Origin: Pseudacidovorax sp. NFM-22
GTDB taxonomy: Bacteria; Pseudomonadota; Gammaproteobacteria; Burkholderiales; Burkholderiaceae_C
Assembly: GCF_021401245.1 (NCBI RefSeq)
Contig: NZ_JACBFY010000002.1
Location: 434,001-498,000 of the forward strand
Direction of reading: 5' to 3'
DNA: 64,000 nt
Position numbers and translations under genes: made by a program. The notes beneath the pieces were generated by a model. That model worked only from the letters and a program-made list of their open reading frames with translations, made no database searches and was not told where the DNA came from. Below, in pieces: positions 26,901 to 38,900 of the stretch (position 1 is its first letter; each line of letters begins with the position of its first letter).

Positions 26901-29900
26901 GCGCTCCTGCTCGATGGAGTAGGACTCGTTGGTGATGTCGTCGTACACCGTGTCGCCGTAGCGGCCCGACGTATCGCCCATGTTCAGGTAGAGCGTGTCG
27001 CCCACCTGGTGGGCGATCTGCGGCGGGTCGGCCCACGACCACTTGAAGCTGCCCGAGACGGTGATGCCCATCACCGTCACCCGCGCGGCCAGGTAGGCGC
27101 TGGCGGCGTTGATGTCGATCTCGCCGCGGAAGCCCGCCAGCGTGATGTCGATGGAGAACAGGCCCAGGTCGATCTCGAAGTCCAGCGAGCCCCACACCGC
27201 CGCCGCGAAGCGCGGCTGGCTCGACAGCACCAGCGAGGCGCCGGCGTTGAGGTGCAGCGGGCCGAGCCAGATGTCGATCTCGGCCTTGCCGCGGATCTCG
27301 AAGTTGCCCTCGGAATCCACGTAGCCGCCGACGTCGATGGTCAGCGCATTGAAGAAGTTCAGGCTGCCGTCGAAGGACAGCTTGAACACGTTGTCGATCA
27401 CGCTGATGCCGCCCTTGAAGTCGACATCGAAGAGGAAGAGGCTGATGTCGCCCTTCAGCTGCATGTCGAACAGCGTGTTGGCCTTGATCACGTTGCCGTG
27501 CAGGTCGGTGTAGTCGCTGTGGCCGGTGTTGATGCGGATGTCCGCATCGGCGCTGATGCCGATGATGTCCACGCCCATGTTGACGTGGGTGTGGATGTTG
27601 AGCGCGAAGACGGGCGCGTCGCCGTCCATCAGGAAGGCGGCCGAGCCGCCCACGGCCACGCGGCCGAAGCCGCCCAGCTCCAGCGCCACGTCCAGCGCGG
27701 CCTGCACGCCGCGCTTGTCGATCAGCAGGTCGATGGCGCCGGTCATCTCCACCGGGCCGACGGCCACGGCGCCCGAGCCCGAGATGCGCAGCATCTGCGG
27801 GTCGAGCCACACGGTGCCCAGCGGCTTGCCGGCGGCGTCCACGGCCAGGGTGCGCACCTCCTGCTTCGCGGCGGTGGTGTTGATCTGCAGCAGGAAGCGG
27901 CCGGAGACGGTGAACACGCCGCCGCCGTCGATGATGATGGAGTCGGCACCGCTGCCGCCCACCTCGAAGGCGCCGTAGATGCCGGTGTCGCCGCCATCGA
28001 CCACGATGCCCAGCGTGCCGGTGACCGACAGCGGCTCCAGCAGCGGCAGGTCCAGCGTGGCGGTGGCGCCCAGCTCGGCGCGCACCGCGCCGTCGATCTC
28101 GGCGACGATGACGCTGAAGTCGCCCTTGAGGGTGAGCGCGCCGTCCAGCAGGTCCAGGGTGCCGTGGCCCACCACGGCCGCGTACACGCCCACCCAGTCG
28201 GGCTTGCCCGGAGGCGCGGCGCCGATGGTGAAGGTGTCGAAGTCCACCTTGTCGCGGAACTGCTCGGGCACCACGTAGACCACGTCGCGGCCGAAGGTGT
28301 TGAGCGACAGGTCCAGGTCGGCATGGATCTGCACCACCGAGCCGATGGCCAGGTCGGCGTCCAGCGCCAGGCGCAGGGCCACGCCCGGATCGCTGCCGCC
28401 GCGCACCACCACCAGGCCGGTGCCGTGGCGGTTGAGGTTCAGGCCCTCGGGCCCGATGGCGACGGTGACGTCGGCAAAGGCCACCAGGCCTTCGCTCTCG
28501 CTGAAGCGGAAGTCCAGCACGCCGGTCATGCTGACCAGGCCAAAGAGCTTGAGCTCGGCCTCGCCGAAGACGCGCAGCAGCTGCTCGTTGTACATGAGCA
28601 CCACCGGCTGGTCGGCATTGCCCGTGGGAATGCCATAGCCCTGGTGCGAGGCGCCATTCGAGTCCAGCCAGGTCGACTTGCTGAAGTCGATGGTGGTGAA
28701 GCTGAAGGACAGGCTCAGGTCCGGGTCGAAGGACACGGCGCCCGAGGCCGCGTCGCGCACCACATGGCCGAGGCCCACCGAGGCGCGCACGCCGGTGTTG
28801 ATCTCGATGACCATGTTCTCGGCATCGAGCTCGGCCCCGGGCACGCCTACCAGTTCGATGGCCTCGACGCTGGCGCGGCCCGCGAGGTACACGCCCACGT
28901 CCACCGAGTTCAGGCCGATCACCAGTTCCTTGGCCACCACCAGGCCCAGGTCCAGGTTCTTGACGGCCAGGCCCACGGCGCTGTCGTTGGGCGTGTCGCT
29001 CTCGTCGATGCGGCCGTCGCCGTTGCTGTCGCGCCAGTAGCCGCCCACGCCGATGAAGCCGTAGGCGTCGTTGATGCCGATGGCCAGGCTGGTCACCTGC
29101 GTCTGCTGGCCGTTGTTGAGGGTGACGGTCTCGGAACCCTTCTTGGTCAGCGCCATCGAGGCCGACAGCTGCAGGAAGCCGGCCACGTTGATCTGCGCAT
29201 AGCCGATGGCGGCCTGGATGATCTCCTGGTCGAAGTCGATGATGACCGCATGGTCGCCGCCGGCCGGCAGCGCATAGCCGCGGGTGGCGAGCTTGCCGTT
29301 GCCGTCGAGGTCTTCGCCGGCGTCCAGCACGCCGTTGCCGTTCTTGTCCTCGGGGGACTCCTTGAAGGTGGCGGCCCAGTCGATGGAGGGCGGCCCGAAG
29401 AGCTGCAGCAGCGGGTTGAGGTTGCCCGTCGGATCGTTGGTGAGGACGAAGGTGTTGATGTTGACCGACACGTCCTGCGCCTGCACGGCCAGGATGTCCG
29501 GGTCCACGCCGACCAGGCCGGCATACCCGACGTCGGCCTTGAGCGTCAGGAAGTACGGGGAGGCGGCCTCCAGCCCCGGAATGCTGGTGAGCAGCGCCGG
29601 CTTGGCGATCACCAGGCCGAAGTCCACGTTGCCGATGGCCACGCCGACCGCACCGTCGTTGATGGGGTCGTCGTTGTCGATGCGGTCGTTGTCGTCGGTG
29701 GCGCTGTCGTAGCGGTAGGGCCCGCCCACGCCGGCAAAGCCCTGCAGGTTGTAGCCGCCCAGGGTGAGCGTCTCCATGTCCATGGCCAGGTGCGTGCCGG
29801 CGTTGCCGGTGGCATCGTTGACCAGCGTCTGCAGCCCGCCCAGGTCGACCTGGGCGCCGACGATGCGCTCGCCCTTGCGGAAGGCCAGCGAGCCGCTGAG

Positions 29901-32900
29901 GCTCAGGAACTGCGACACCTGGATCTCGGCATAGCCGATGTCCAGCCCCATGAGCTGGGTGCCGCGCTGCTGCATGTAGACCGGCGTGCCGCCGGTGCGC
30001 ACCTCGAAGCCGGCCGGCCGGCCCGCCTGCGCGTCGGCCGGGAAGCTGTCCACGAAGTCGGCCGTGCCGTGCAGCAGGCCGCCGAACATCTCGCCGCCGC
30101 GGTTGAGCTCGATGGTGAGGTCTTCGGCGCGGATCTTGAGCACGTCGCCCATGCCGTAGGTGCGGGCGGTGTCGGCGTGCGCATAGAGCGAGAAGAAGTC
30201 CTGCGCCTGGAACACGCTCGGCAGTTGGGCCTTGAACATGGTCAGGCCCACGTCCAGGCCTTCCATGCTGAAGCCGAAGAGGTCGTCGCCGTTGGCGATC
30301 TGCAGCTTGCCGTTGCCGTTCGGCACTTCCTCGTAGTCCGGGTTGCCCAGGCCCACGAAGGCGTAGACGTTGCTCGCGCCGAAGCTCAGGCCCTTGAAGC
30401 TGACGTTCTGGATGGTGGAGTAGTCGTCCGCCACGCCGCCCAGCGCCTTCAGCGCGCCCAGGATGGACTGCGCCTGGTCGCCCAGCAGCGTCTCGATGAG
30501 CGACACCTCGGAGGGCAGGCCGGTGTAGAGGGTGCCGGTGAAGGTCTCGCCGATGTTGAGCTGGAAGTCGCCGCGCAGGTGCACGAAGTCGCCCAGGTCC
30601 AGCGACAGGTCGGGCAGCGAGAGCGAGCCGAAGAGCGTCAGCCCCAGGTTCGGATCGAAGCCGATGGACAGGTCGATGTTGCGCACGAAGTCGAGCGCGC
30701 CCTTGAGGAAGTCCAGGTCGGGCGAGAACTCGGGCAGCAGGTCGCCCAGGCCCGAGAGCTTGATCGACGGGAACAGATGGCTGGCGTCGGGCAGCTCGAA
30801 CTCGAAGTGGAAGCCACCATCGATGTTGATCAGGTCGAACAGGCCCAGGTGCGCCTGCATGCCGATGCCCAGCGAGTTGCTGTCGAAGTCCAGCGTGAGG
30901 TGCTCGCCCTGCGTGCCGATGGGGATCTGCAGGCCCTTGCCGCCGTCGATGGCGCTGAAGTCCACATAGGCGCCGGGCACGGGCAGCGTGCCGAGGAAGG
31001 CGCCGTTGAAGGACAGCAGCAGGTCCGTCGCGTTGAGCGTGAGGAAGGGATCGGTGCCGACGATGCCGGCCATGCCGGCCGTGGCCGACAGGCCGAAGAA
31101 CTTGCCAGGCAGCGGCACGCCCTGCGCCAGCGTGGGCGTCATCATGGCCAGCGCGAAGTCCAGGTCGTCGATGGCCAGGCCGATGGCGTCGTCGTTGGGC
31201 GGGTCCTGCGCGTCGATGACGCCGTCGCCATTGGTGTCGCGGCGGTAGGGGCCGTTGATGCCGGCGAAGGCGTAGATGTCCTTGCCCGCCACCACCAGCG
31301 CCTCGGCCGAGGTGGTCAGCGTGGTGCCGGGCAGGTGGAAGGCCACGTTCTCCACGGTGCGCTTCTGGAAGGTGAAGCCCCCCTGCAGCGACAGGATGCC
31401 GGCGACCGAGGCCGTGGCATGCGCCACCGTGGCTTCGATGAGCGCATTGCTGAAGTCCAGCACCACGGGCTCGCCGCCGGTGGCGATGGCCAGGCCCTCG
31501 CGGGTGCCGCCGTTGGTGAAGTCGGCCACCAGCTCCTGCCGGCTGCTGGCGTTGACCGCCACCTCGATGTCCTGCAGGTTGAACTGGATGAAGTCGCTGC
31601 CGAAGCCGACGAAGCCGATCTGCTCGCCATGGCCCTTCAGGCCGACGAACTTGGTGTTGGCGGGCACCAGCGGGTTGAGGGCGTCGAACTGGGTGGTCAG
31701 CACCGTCATGCCCAGGTCGAAGTCGTCGATCACCAGGCCGATGGCCTCGTCGTTGACCGGGTCCCGGTTGTCGACCACGCCGTCGCCGTTGCTGTCCTGC
31801 CGGTACGGGCCATTGATGCCCACGAAGGCCTGCACGTTGTTCGCGCCGAACTCGATGGCATTGGCCTTGACGGTGGTGGCACCCAGCACGGTCTTGACCG
31901 TGAGGTCGGTGGCCGAGCCCATGCGGAAGGCGAAGTCGCCGCGGAAGTAGACGAATTCCGAGACCGACAGCAGCGCGCCCTGCACCTGCGCCTGGATGAA
32001 GGCGCCGGCCGCGAAGTCGATGGTCAGCAGCTGGTCGCCCGCGCGCACCTGCAGCGGCCGGCCGGTGGCCTCGGAGAAGTCGATGGAGGCATGCACCTTC
32101 GGATCGGCCTTCCAGCCGTCGCTCCAGTTCATCTGCACCTCGATGCGGCCGCTGGAAAGCTCGAACAGGCCTTCGCCGCCGGCGACGGCGAACTCGTCGG
32201 CCGAGCCGTCGAGGGCGGTGAACTTGGGCAGCAGCTTGGCCATCGCGCCGGTGGGCGTGAGGATGGCCAGGGCCAGGTCGACGTTGGACAGGGCCAGGCC
32301 GAACAGGTCGCTCTGCTCGCGCAGCGGCACGGCGCTGTCGAAGTCGGGGTTGCCGTAGCCGATGAAGACATCGACGTCGCTGAGCCCGATGGTCATCAGC
32401 TGGAACTCGACGTTGTCGATGCGGCCGAGGTCCTCGGACACCTGCGCCCCGGCGGCACCCGCGGCCAGCAGCGCGGCCGACAGCGGCAGGTTGCCGGCGG
32501 TGGCGCCAGTGTCGACCGAGAAGCGCTCGCGCCGGCCCTGCTCGAAGCTGAAGCCACCCTGGATGTGGATGAAGTTCTCCAGCGTGAGGGTGGCGCGCGC
32601 CACGTCCACGCCGATGTAGCTGGTGCTGAACTTCAGCGCCACCGGCGTGCCGCCGGTGCGCACTTCCAGCCCGTCGCTGCCGAAGCTGGAGAGGTAGTCG
32701 ACGTAGGGGCGGATCGTCGTGCCCGACCAGGCGGTGCCCTGGTTGGCATGCACCTCGGCGCCTTGGGCGCTGAGGGTGAGGAAGTCCAGGCCCACGAAGG
32801 CGATCTGGTCGACGCTGGCCTCCAGCGACCACAGGCGGCCGACCTTGTGCTTGGGGTCCGTGAAGATCGCCATGCCCAGGTCGAGGTTGTCCACCACCAG

Positions 32901-35900
32901 GCCCACGGCGTCGGGGTTGCGGGTGGCGTCGATGACGCCGTCGCCGTCCTCGTCCACGAAGTAGGGGCCGGCGCCCACGAACAGCTTCACGTCGGACAGG
33001 CCGATCGTGACCATGTTCATGGCGTAGTTCTCGAGCCGGTCGTAGTGGCCCGGGGTGGCGAGGCTGCCCACGGCCGCGGCGGCCGTCGGGTCGTAGGCGC
33101 CGAAGCCGGTGACGATGTCCACCGCCACGCCCTTGCCCTTGCCCAGCGAGAAGCCGCCCTCGATGTAGAAGAAGTCGCCGATGGCGATCAGCGCATGGCC
33201 GACCTCCACGCCGAAGTAGGCCTGGCGGAAGTCCAGGTACACGTCGTCGCCGCCGGTGGCCACGCGCATGCCCTGCGCGCCGAAGCTGGAGACGAAGTCG
33301 ACGGTGGGCGACACCGTGAGGCCGCGCCAGCTGGAGCCCTGGTTGAGCTGCACCTGCAGGTCCTGCACCTGCAGTTGCATGAAGCCCCAGTCCACGTCCA
33401 GCGGATTGGCCCAGGACGCCTTCATGGCGTACATGAGCGGGATCACGCCGTTGGCGTCCACCCTCTTGCTGGCGCGGAAGGTCGCGAAGGCCACGTCGAT
33501 GTGGTCGAGCGTGAAGAACGGGTCGTCCGGGTCGCCGATGGTGATGCGCACGTCGGCGGCGCCGATGGTGATGCTGTCCACCGCCAGGTGCGTGAAGCGG
33601 CTGTTGTCGGCCGACAGCAGCCCGGCCGCCTTGAAGCGGGCCAGGTCGGTGCCCAGGGCGCCGAAGCTGTCGGCGGCCGACAGGCCCGTGGCCACGTCCA
33701 CCTGCGTGGTGGTGCGCTCGAAGGCGAAGCTGCCCTCGACCTGGAAGAAGTCGCCGATGTTCAGCAGCGCATGGGCCAGGCTGACGGCGATGGTGGCGCG
33801 GTCGTAGTCCAGCACGATGGGCGTACCGGTGGCCGTGGGCACCTTCAGGCCGCCCTCGAAGCTGCTGGCGAAGTCGACGTAGGGCGCCACGCTGCCCGCG
33901 GGCTGGCCGGCCCACGCGCCCCCCTGGTTGACGTCGATGGTCAGGCCCTGGGTCTGGAACTTGAAGATGCCGCCCAGGTCGATGTCGATGCCCTGGCCCC
34001 AGCTCACCTTGAGGGCATAGAGGTCGGGGATGACCGAGTCCGGGTCCGCCGCGAGGGTGGAGTCGAACATCACCAGCCCGACGTCGATGTCGTCGAGCTT
34101 GACGCCGAAGGCGTCGGGATTCTGCGCCTCGCCGGCATCGCGGATGCCGTTGCCGTTGCTGTCGATGAAGTAGGGGCCCAGGCCCGCGAAGATCTCCAGG
34201 TCGGTGCCGCTGAGCAGCAGCGCCGAGACCTCCAGGTCGTCGATGAGGCGGTCGTCGGCCGACAGGCCCTGCACCTTGGCCAGGCCGGCCCGCAGCGCAG
34301 GCGACAGGCCGGCGCCGTTGGCGGCCAGGCCGGTGACCACGTCCACGTGCGTGGTGGCCAGCTGCTCCAGGTGGAAGCCGCCGCTGATGTAGATGTAGTC
34401 GGAGATGGCGAGCGTGGCGCGGCCGATGTTCACGGCCGTGGTGCTGCCGGCCTGGCCGTCCAGGTCGAAGGCCAGCGATTCGCCGCCGCCCAGGTTCACC
34501 GTGAGCGGCTCGGCCATGCGGGCGAAGTCCACCACCGGCTGGCCGGCGCCCGAGGCGCGGTTGATGGCGATGCCCACGTCGGTGGCCGCCAGGGTGATGG
34601 CGTCGATGCCGATGAAGGCCGCCTGATCGGCACTGGCCTGCACGGCCGTCCAGCGGCGGGCCGGATCGGCCTGGCTGGTCATCAGGGCGATGGCCAGGTC
34701 CACGCCGTCGAGTTCGATGCCCAGCGCGTCGCTGGTGCCGCCGTTGACGCCGGCGAAGGCATGCACGTTGTGGGCGCCGATGGCCAGCAGGTCCACGGCC
34801 ACGGGCTGGGCGCCCTCGTCCACGTCGGGCGTGGAGGCCAGGTCCTGCAGGCGCACCTCGGCCGTGCGGGTCTCGATGGCGAAGTCGCCCTCGACCTGCA
34901 CGAAGCCGTACAGGTCCACCACCAGGTGGGCGCTGGCCTGCAGCAGCGCGCCGTCGGCGCCGTCCATGCTCAGCTGCAGGTCGGTGCCGCTGCCGGTGAC
35001 CACGGCGAGCTGGGTGGCGCCGGCCGCGTAGTCGACCACGGCGCCGCCCGGGGTGCCGGCCTTGTTGATGGCGACGGCCACGTCCGAGGCCGTGAGCGTG
35101 AGATCGCCCGTGCCCACCATGCCTGCGCTGCCGGCCGTGGCCTGCAGGCTGGTCCAGGTGCGTGCGGCGCTGCCCTGGGCCGGCGCGGCTTCGGTCATCA
35201 GCGCCAGCCCGAAGGTGACCTGGTGCAGCGCCAGGCCGAGGGCATCGGCCTGGCCGCCATGCAGGCCGGCGAAGGCGTCCACGTCGTGGCCGCCGATGGT
35301 CAGCACGTCCACCTTCACCTGGCTGGCGGGCGCCTGCTCGGTGCCGTCGGCCAGGGTGACGGTGCGGGTGCTGGTCTGGATCGCGAAGTCGCCTTCGGCC
35401 TGGAAGAAGCCGTCGACGTCCAGCTTGAGGTGGCTGCTGACCTGCAGCAGCTCGCCCAGGTTGCCGGCCATGTCGAAGGCCAGGTCGCCATCGCCGGTGG
35501 CCACGGCCAGCTCGGTGGCGCCGCTGGCGTAGTCGACCACGGCATCGCCGTTGCGGCCGGCCTGGTTGATCAGCACCCGCGTGTCGGTGGCGTCCAGCTG
35601 CAGGTTGCCCATGCCCTGCACCGAGGCGCTGCCGGCGGTGGCCTGCAGCGTGGTCCAGGTGCGGCCGGGCACCGACTGCTGCGTCATCAGCGCCAGGCCG
35701 AAGTCCACGTCCTGCAGCTGCAGGCCCGCGTTGCCGGTGCCGGCGAAGGCGTCGACCCCGGCGCCGCCGATGGTCAGCACGTCCACGGCGACCTTCTCGG
35801 GCTGGGCCGTGCCCTTGGCGGCCAGCTGCACGTCGGCCGTGCTCTTCTCGACCGCGAAGTCGCCGCTGACGCGGAAGAAGCCGAAGATGTCCAGCGCGAT

Positions 35901-38900
35901 GTGGCCGGCGGCCTGCGTCATCTCGCCCTTGCTGCCCGCCATGTCCAGCGCCAGCGGCGCGTCGGCGCCCACGTCGATCTTCAGGTCGGTGGCGCCATCG
36001 GCATAGTCGACCACCGGGTCGCCCTGCACGCCTGCGCGGTTGATGCGCACCATCAGGTCCGTGGCCGAGGCCGTCACGTCGTCGCCCAGGCCGACGAAGG
36101 CCACGGAGGCGGCCGAGGCCTGCAGGCTGGTCCAGGTGCGGGCGGGCGTGGTGCTGCCCGCGGCCATCTGCTGGCTCATCAGCGCCAGGCCGAATTCGAC
36201 GTCCGTCAGCGCCAGGCCCATGGCATTGGCCTTGCCGCCATTGACACCGGCAAAGGCATCGATGCCGCTGCCACCGATGGTCAGCAGGTCGACCTCGACC
36301 TTCTCGGCGTCGGTCTGGTCCTTGGTCTTGGCCAGGGTGACTTCGGTGCTGCTCTTCTCGATGGCGAAGTCGCCTTCGACGCGGAAGAAGCCGAAGACGT
36401 CGATGGTCAGGTGACCGCTGGCCTGCAGCAGCTCGCCCTTGCTGCCGTCCAGCGTCAATTCGAGGTCGGAGCCCGTGCCCGTACCGACCTTCAGTTCGGT
36501 CTTGCCGACGCCGTAGTCGACCACTTGGTCACCGGCCTTGCCGGCCTGGTTCACCGCCACAGCGATGGCGCCGGCCGAGAGTTCCAGGCCGTCCCCGCCC
36601 TTGAACTCGGCACTCGTGGCCGTTGCCTGCAAGCTCGTCCACGTCCGCGCGGGCGTGGTACTGCCCGCGGCCATCTGCTGGCTCATCAAAGCCAAGCCGA
36701 ATTCAACGCCAGTCAGTTCCAGGCCCATGGCGCTGCTGGTGCCGCCATTGACGCCCGCAAAGGCATCCACACCCGTGCCGCCAATCGTGAGCAGATCAAC
36801 CTCGACCTTTTCGGCGTCAGTCTGGTTCGCGGCCTTCGCCAGGGTGACTTCGGCACTGCTCTTCTCGATGGCGAAGTCGCCCTCGACGCGGAAGAAGCCG
36901 AACACGTCGACGGTCAGGTGACCGCTGGCCTGCAGTAGTTCGCCCTTGCTGCCGTCGAGCGTCAGTTCGAGGTCGGAGCCCGTGCCGGTGCCGACCTTGA
37001 GTTCCGTCTTGCCGGCGCCGTAGTCGACCACTTGGTCGCCGACCTTGCCGGCCTGGTTCACTGCCACGGCGATGGCGCCCGCGGACAACTCCAGGCCGTC
37101 CACACCCTTGAACTCGGCGCTCGTGGCCGCTGCCTGCAGGCTCGTCCACGTCCGTGCGGGCGTGGTACTGCCTGCCGCCATTTGCTGGCTCATCAAAGCC
37201 AGGCCGAATTCAACGCCAGTCAGTTCCAGGCCCATGGCGCTGGACGTGCCGCCGTTGATGCCCGCGAAGGCATCCACGCCCGTGCCGCCAATCGTGAGCA
37301 GATCGACCTCGACCTTCTCCGCCTCGGTCTGGTCCTTGGCCTTCGCCAACGTGACTTCAGCGCTGCTCTTCTCGATGGCAAAGTCGCCCTCGACGCGGAA
37401 GAAGCCGAACACGTCGACGGCCAGGTGGCCGCTGGCCTGCAGCAGTTCGCCCTTGCTGCCGTCCAGCGTCAACTCGAGGTCGGAGCCCGTGCCAGTGCCG
37501 ACCTTCAGTTCGGTCTTGCCAGTGCCGTAGTCGACCACCTGGTCGCCGGCCTTGCCCGCCTGGTTCACTGCCACGGCAATGGCGCCCGCGGACAGCTCCA
37601 GGCCGTCTACGCCCTTGAACTCAGCGCTCGTGGCCGTTGCTTGCAAGCTCGTCCACGTCCGTGCGGGCGTGGTACTGCCCGCCGCCATCTGCTGGCTCAT
37701 CAGGGCCAGGCCGAACTCGACGCCGGTCAGTTCCAGACCCATGGCGCTGGACGTGCCGCCGTTGATGCCCGCGAAGGCATCCACGCCCGTGCCGCCAATC
37801 GTGAGCAGGTCGACATCGACCTTCTCCGCCTCGGTCTGGTCCTTGGCCTTCGCCAGGGTGACCTCAGCGCTGCTCTTCTCGATGGCGAAATCGCCCTCGA
37901 CGCGGAAGAAGCCGAAGACGTCAACGGTCAGGTGACCGCTGGCCTGCAGCAGTTCGCCCTTGCTGCCGTCCAACGTCAGTTCGAGGTCGCTGCCGGTTCC
38001 GGTGCCGACCTTCAGTTCGGTCTTGCCAGTGCCGTAGTCGACCACCTGGTCGCCAGCCTTGCCGGCCTGGTTCACTGCCACGGCAATGGCGCCCGCGGAC
38101 AACTCCAGGCCGTCCACACCCTTGAACTCGGCGCTCGTGGCCGTTGCCTGCAAGCTCGTCCACGTCCGTGCGGGCGTGGTGCTGCCTGCGGCCATCTGCT
38201 GGCTCATCAAAGCCAGGCCGAACTCGACGCCAGTCAGCTCCAGACCCATCGCGCTGCTGGTGCCGCCATTGATGCCGGCAAATGCGTCGACGCCCGTGCC
38301 GCCAATCGTGAGCAGGTCGACCTCGACCTTCTCGGCTTCGGTCTGGTCCTTGGCCTTCGCCAGGGTGACCTCAGCGCTGCTTTTCTCGATGGCGAAATCA
38401 CCCTCCACACGGAAGAAACCGAACACGTCGACGGTCAGGTGCCCGCTGGCCTGCAGCAACTCGCCCTGGTCGCCATCGAGCGCGAGCGCCAGCTCGGTGT
38501 TCGGCCCGGTGGCGATGTTCAGCGCGGTGGCGCCGTCGCCGTAGTCCACCACGGCGTCGCCGTCGCGGCTGGCCTGGTTGATGGCGACGCTGAGGCCGGT
38601 GGCGGCAAGGGTCAGGCCGTCGGTGCCCACCCATTCGGCCTGGGCCGCGGTGGCCTGGAGGCTGGTCCAGTGGCGCTGGGCGTCCAGCTTGTCGGTGACG
38701 AGCGCCAGCGCGAAGTCCACGCCGTCCAGCACCAGCCCGGTCCGGTCGTCGGCATGCCCGCCGTCCAGGCCGGCGAAGGCATGGGCGTCGTGCGCGCCCA
38801 GGGTGAGCAGGTCCACGGCCACATCGCTGCCGTCGGCCAGCGTCACATGGCTGCTGCTGCGGTCGATGGCGAAGTCGCCCCCGGCCTGGAAGAAGCCGTA

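Noticed and set aside
22948..33915. Minus-strand open frame of 3,655 codons
   Set aside because: It lies in another frame of the same strand as the giant gene. The product is low-complexity R/G/A text, while the giant frame gives coherent repeats over the same DNA.
1152..36938. Plus-strand open frame of 11,928 codons
   Set aside because: It is the in-register antisense of the giant gene. Its codons are reverse complements of the real codons, it has no ribosome binding site at the start, and its composition is H/A/R/G-rich nonsense. High GC removes stops from this strand.
36530..38560. CRISPR-like array
   Set aside because: The repeats are 507 bp and protein-coding throughout; there are no short repeats with unique spacers.
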